Assembly: GCA_902795745.1 (NCBI GenBank)
Contig: CADBMG010000069.1
Coordinates: forward strand, 1-10,363
DNA from: an uncultured Pseudomonadota bacterium
GTDB lineage: Bacteria > Pseudomonadota > Alphaproteobacteria > RF32 > CAG-239
DNA: 10,363 nucleotides
Direction of reading: 5' to 3'
Position numbers and translations under genes: made by a program. The notes beneath the pieces are model-generated. The model was not told the DNA's origin, did not search any database, and was given only the letters and a program-made list of their open reading frames with translations. Positions 7,510 through 10,363 of this stretch are shown here, in pieces. The first letter of the stretch is position 1. Each line of letters opens with the position of its first letter.

Positions 7510-8310
7510 ATGACAGGTTTGGCATATCCGGCGATTTCGCCGATTATTTTTTCTTGGGGCTTTTTTGAATTGCGCTGGTATTCAATGGCTTATTTAATAG
7601 GTATTTTAGCCGGTTGGTGGCTTGCTTATGTACGAGTTAAAAAATATCAGCTTGGGTTGAATAAGCAAAATGTTGAGGATTTAGCTTTTTATGTTACACT
7701 TGGAATTATTCTCGGGGGACGTTTGGGATATGTGCTTTTTTACGGTAACGGTCAATATTTAGCTCACCCATGGCAGATATTTGCTATTTGGCAAGGAGGA
7801 ATGTCCTTCCACGGCGGAATTATCGGAGTTATTTTAGCACTGTGGTATTTTTCGCATAAAATTAAATATCCATTTTTGGGTCTGACTGATTTGGTGGCAC
7901 CGGTCGTACCGATTGGTATTTTTTTAGGGCGGCTTGCTAATTTTGCCAACGATGAATTGTGGGGTAGGGTTACCGATGTCGCGTGGGCCGTACGCTTTCC
8001 ACGCGGTGGTTATTTACCTCGCCATCCGTCACAAATCTATGAGGCTTGTTTGGAGGGAATCGTTTTGTTTATTGTACTTAATTTGCTGTGGACAAACAAA
8101 TGGTGCAGAGAACGAATCGGTTTTGTTTCCGGCGCGTTTTTGCTCGGGTATGCGGCTTGTCGTTCTTTTGTAGAACAATTCCGTGAGCCCGATGCACAAA
8201 TCGGATTTTTGTTCGGACACATTACCATGGGGCAATGTCTTTCAGCTCCGATTGTGGTACTGGGCATTTATTTAATCTGGCGCGCTTGTCGCCATGGCGA
8301 ATCGGCTTAA
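7510..8310 (+). CDS. lgt: Prolipoprotein diacylglyceryl transferase
   Basis: This inner-membrane enzyme moves diacylglycerol from phosphatidylglycerol to the lipobox cysteine of prolipoproteins, the first step of lipoprotein maturation. The 266-residue length is normal, with about seven hydrophobic segments. Hallmarks in order are FELRWYSMAY (Y24), GGRLGYVLFY (69-78), WQGGMSFHGG with catalytic-region H101, the Lgt signature GRLANFANDELWGR (140-153, with R141), RHPSQIYEA (171-179) and RSFVEQFREPD with R218 in the position of E. coli R239. All key residues are present. ATG 7510 is preceded by AGAGAGG ending at 7500. The 244-base upstream gap is very AT-rich; it contains TATAAT at 7429-7434 but no convincing -35. 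The gene ends 3 bases from the convergent flavoprotein stop. Confidence 0.97.
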   Translation: MTGLAYPAISPIIFSWGFFELRWYSMAYLIGILAGWWLAYVRVKKYQLGLNKQNVEDLAFYVTLGIILGGRLGYVLFYGNGQYLAHPWQIFAIWQGGMSFHGGIIGVILALWYFSHKIKYPFLGLTDLVAPVVPIGIFLGRLANFANDELWGRVTDVAWAVRFPRGGYLPRHPSQIYEACLEGIVLFIVLNLLWTNKWCRERIGFVSGAFLLGYAACRSFVEQFREPDAQIGFLFGHITMGQCLSAPIVVLGIYLIWRACRHGESA

Positions 8311-8313
8311 GAA

Positions 8314-9705
8314 TTATTTTCCTGCCAAAATAGCACTGAATAATTCGTGGACGCTCGGAATATGATTGTCAGCATACATCGGGTCCTGACCAAATCGATA
8401 GACGTTGTGACCGGCAAAAGCTAAGTTGTTTTCAATATCTCCACCATGACCTATGCTCATCAGAGTGTGGTGAATGCAGTAAGTGCGCGGATCTGGTATT
8501 TTGCCGGTTGAACCGGTAGCGCGTGACCAACCGGAGAATTGGCATTGAGACAAACAACCAACACACTCGGCTCTTTCTTTCTGCATTTCCATCCATTCGT
8601 CGGTAGTTAAAAATACCAATGTCGAATCCGGAGTTTCTTTTATCATTGAATAACCGAGTTTACGCTGTTCTTCAACTTTGCTCTTGTCGTTTGGGTTTAT
8701 GTAGACCGCTTTGGTAGGCGAAATCGGGAGTAACATTGTAAGTTCTTCGGTTGCTTCGTTGCTATAATTTATCTCTGCCGTTTTGCGGCGTATTAAATTG
8801 CTCAAAAATTTATTTTTTATCGCCGAAGAAAAGAAACCGGTCGGACTGAATTTTTGCAAAATAACATCGCCCTTTTTGGTTTGCAACATTAATTTTTTCC
8901 ACGCATCGCTGATAGGACTTTCTTTTGTTATCATAGGACGAGTTCCGAATTGGAATGCCACATTGCCCAATTCCGGATTATCAATATAATCCTGCCAATC
9001 GCTCAAACACCAAACACCTCCGGCGATAATAATCGGCAGATTAGGAAGACCGATTTCTTTTAAGGTTTGGCGCAAGGCAACAAGGCGTTCGTAAGGACGC
9101 TGCGGTTCTTGCGGATTTTCGGCATTGGAGAGGCCGTTGTGTCCACCGGCAAGCCACGGATCTTCATAAACTACACCACCCAAATAGTGGGCATAATTTT
9201 TAAATGAGCGTTTCCATAAAATAGCCATGGCGCGAGCAGACGAAACAATAGGGTAGTAATAAACATTGTGCTCGGAGGCTATTTCTCCTAAATTATAAGG
9301 TAAGCCGGCGCCACAAGTTACGCCGTGAATCAGGCCTTTTGCTCCTTCCAAAACGCGGCAAATAACTTCTTGCGAATCGGCCATTTCCCAAAGCATATTA
9401 ATATGAATACGACCGTTGTTGCCGGCAATATCATGGGCAATTTGTGCTTGGCTGATACCTCCTCTTATGGCGTATTCGACCATTTCTCTATGGCGCTTGG
9501 CGCGTATTTTTTCATGAAAAATTTCCGGTATGATTGAACCGCTTAAAGAAACTTCGGTTGGGCTGACCATAGAAATTGTGCCGACACCACCTTCTCTTGC
9601 CCATGCACCGGAACTTTTACCGTCCGTTCCGTTAATACCTTTACCGCCCTCAATCAGCGGATAAACAAGTGCGCCGGAAATATTTATTTTTTGCAAAGTT
9701 TTCAT
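8314..9705 (-). CDS. Nitronate monooxygenase/2-nitropropane dioxygenase-family flavin oxidoreductase
   Basis: This is a predicted cytoplasmic FMN-dependent TIM-barrel enzyme of the NMO/NPD family, which oxidises alkyl nitronates; the true substrate of this long subfamily is uncertain. The product is 463 residues from ATG 9705. It shows EGGKGI near the N-terminus, GGVGTISMVSP, GVTCGAGLPY, a WLAGGHNG motif whose H189 matches the catalytic-His region, IIIAGGVW (225-232) and FQFGTRP at the phosphate-binding end. About 130 further C-terminal residues carry a Cys cluster, ECVGCLSQC (C381, C384, C388) and C410 in RTYCIHH, which small NMOs lack. I chose 9705 because GAGGT-type sequence (plus 9712-9716) lies 6 bases before it, MKTLQKINISGALV fits the family start, and a candidate promoter lies just upstream. 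The in-frame ATG at 9774 would add 23 unlike residues and lie upstream of that promoter's start point. Confidence 0.9.
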   Translation of the reverse strand: MKTLQKINISGALVYPLIEGGKGINGTDGKSSGAWAREGGVGTISMVSPTEVSLSGSIIPEIFHEKIRAKRHREMVEYAIRGGISQAQIAHDIAGNNGRIHINMLWEMADSQEVICRVLEGAKGLIHGVTCGAGLPYNLGEIASEHNVYYYPIVSSARAMAILWKRSFKNYAHYLGGVVYEDPWLAGGHNGLSNAENPQEPQRPYERLVALRQTLKEIGLPNLPIIIAGGVWCLSDWQDYIDNPELGNVAFQFGTRPMITKESPISDAWKKLMLQTKKGDVILQKFSPTGFFSSAIKNKFLSNLIRRKTAEINYSNEATEELTMLLPISPTKAVYINPNDKSKVEEQRKLGYSMIKETPDSTLVFLTTDEWMEMQKERAECVGCLSQCQFSGWSRATGSTGKIPDPRTYCIHHTLMSIGHGGDIENNLAFAGHNVYRFGQDPMYADNHIPSVHELFSAILAGK

Positions 9706-9736
9706 TTCAATACCTCTTTGATAAATCATTACTGAA

Positions 9737-9765
9737 AATATATAATACTTTTTTGCAGTTTGAAA
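9737..9765 (-). promoter_or_regulatory. Candidate promoter of the NMO-family gene
   Basis: On the minus strand TTTCAA (plus 9760-9765) and TATATT (plus 9737-9742) are separated by 17 bases. Transcription would start near 9730, about 25 bases before the ATG at 9705, leaving room for the AGAGGT ribosome site. The match to the -35 consensus is only partial. Confidence 0.4.
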
Positions 9766-9785
9766 AGTAGGCACTTTGCAGTGGT

Positions 9786-9807
9786 ATAGTTTCTCAAAGG
9801 AAACTAT
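9786..9807 (-). other. Hairpin overlapping the stop codon of the kinase-like gene
   Basis: A perfect 8-bp inverted repeat, ATAGTTTC (9786-9793) with GAAACTAT (9800-9807), has a 6-base loop. It includes the TAG stop of the leftward gene at 9804-9806. No T tract follows on the minus strand. It may protect the mRNA 3' end or act with the small CACT-GCAA-AGTG hairpin just downstream, which is followed by TTTT three bases later. Confidence 0.4.
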
Positions 9808-10363
9808 TGAGCTAATGAGAAGAAGCTTAAGGATACTGAGTTAATAGTTAAAATGGCAATCAATAAACATATAAAGGCGTATATTTGCAGCATGCTGAAA
9901 ATATTTTGATTTTTTGCCATAGGAAAATATTGAGGCAAAATCATCAATAATTTATTTGTTCCGAGAGCTAACAATAGTGATAGAATCAATTGCACAAAAA
10001 TACCGGTTTGTAACAAAATGTCTTTTAGCGGTAAAATCATTTTATAGAAAAATGTGAAAAAGAGCAAATATATGGCGATAAAAACATAAAATCCGTAAGT
10101 CATAAGATGTTCATGTTGTTCTTTATCCTGTTGTTTTTGTTTTATGTTCTCCGTTTCAAGTTTTTTCAAATCCATGCCGCGGACGGTTTGAGGTTCTTCT
10201 TGATGCTTTTTATAGTCATCAAGTTTGGCCTTAATCTTTTCGTTGACCATGCACAAACCACATCCTTTAGAAGTAAAATATGCGTGATTGTGGTCTTTTT
10301 TGCATTGTTTGAGATTTTTTAAAATAGTTTCAAGCTGCGTCTGCCATTCTAGAGCACTCGGTC
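9804..10363 (-). CDS. Membrane-anchored Ser/Thr-kinase-like protein, C-terminal 185 residues (5' end outside window)
   Basis: The frame is open without a stop to the window edge, so it starts beyond 10363. Residue 1 here is the first whole codon (10361-10359). Residues 1-6, PSALEW, look like the end of a kinase lobe: subdomain XI usually reads RPSAxEW, and the two bases before fit an Arg or Gly codon. Residues 20-37 carry C20-x5-H26-x7-C34-x2-C37, a probable zinc knuckle. From memory, the same kinase-end plus C..NPxH.Y...CPWC arrangement occurs in bacterial kinases linked to TerY/PP2C modules. A charged Lys/Gln/Glu linker (about 40-85) follows, then hydrophobic segments at about 89-106, 119-134 and 159-176, likely membrane helices. 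TTG (10256) and ATG (10250) have AAGGA-like sequence upstream, but they lie inside the coding frame, and starting there would cut the Cys/His knuckle. The catalytic residues are not in the window, so activity is unproven. Confidence 0.65.
   Translation of the reverse strand, partial: PSALEWQTQLETILKNLKQCKKDHNHAYFTSKGCGLCMVNEKIKAKLDDYKKHQEEPQTVRGMDLKKLETENIKQKQQDKEQHEHLMTYGFYVFIAIYLLFFTFFYKMILPLKDILLQTGIFVQLILSLLLALGTNKLLMILPQYFPMAKNQNIFSMLQIYAFICLLIAILTINSVSLSFFSLAQ

Noticed and set aside
9706..9774. N-terminal extension of the NMO-family protein to the ATG at 9774
   Set aside because: The added residues do not resemble the family start, the better ribosome site is before 9705, and the extension covers the likely promoter.
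10321..10363. Minus-strand GGCAGACGC looks like the D-arm of a leucine tRNA.
   Set aside because: No acceptor stem, anticodon arm or T-arm can be built around it, and the same bases read as an open protein frame with a meaningful motif.

Overview
The window reads as chromosomal DNA from an AT-rich alphaproteobacterium. This rests on the YbjN-domain protein, the nitronate-monooxygenase-like flavoprotein and the TolC homologue, which all look like alphaproteobacterial versions. Base composition and gene style fit an uncultured, possibly host-associated lineage; this is inference, because there is no rRNA or other strong marker. There are no insertion sequences, CRISPR arrays, tRNAs or phage genes. 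Most of it is ordinary housekeeping DNA, and I do not see a complete undescribed system. The least explained parts are the two genes that run off the window edges.

Layout. 1-1587 (+) is the 3' part of a large unrecognised protein with glycine-rich hydrophobic segments and a Pro/Gly repeat near its C-terminus. It ends in a clear intrinsic terminator (1616-1651). 1689-1775 is a palindromic intergenic repeat in the gap between two convergent genes. 1834-4296 (-) is glycogen phosphorylase. The divergent control region 4297-4493 holds a candidate promoter for each direction and a perfect inverted repeat inside the glgP promoter spacer. 4494-5846 (+) is a TolC-family outer-membrane efflux/secretion protein, followed after 12 bases by endonuclease IV (5859-6689, +), probably one transcript. 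6789-7265 (-) encodes a YbjN-domain protein. 7510-8310 (+) is prolipoprotein diacylglyceryl transferase (lgt). 8314-9705 (-) is an NMO/NPD-type flavin oxidoreductase whose stop lies 3 bases from that of lgt. 9804-10363 (-) is the C-terminal part of a protein that seems to be a Ser/Thr-kinase-like protein: the end of a kinase lobe, a Cys/His zinc-binding knuckle, a charged linker and three membrane helices.

How they fit together. The genes do not form one pathway. glgP releases glucose-1-phosphate from stored glucan; tolC and lgt serve the cell envelope; nfo repairs abasic sites in DNA; the flavoprotein probably oxidises nitronates or a related substrate; the edge kinase-like protein suggests membrane-tethered phospho-signalling whose catalytic part and partners lie beyond position 10363. 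Two start sites matter. The flavoprotein most likely starts at 9705, not at the upstream codon at 9774. The kinase-like reading frame has no start in the window and should not be annotated as a small 150-residue protein starting at 10256.
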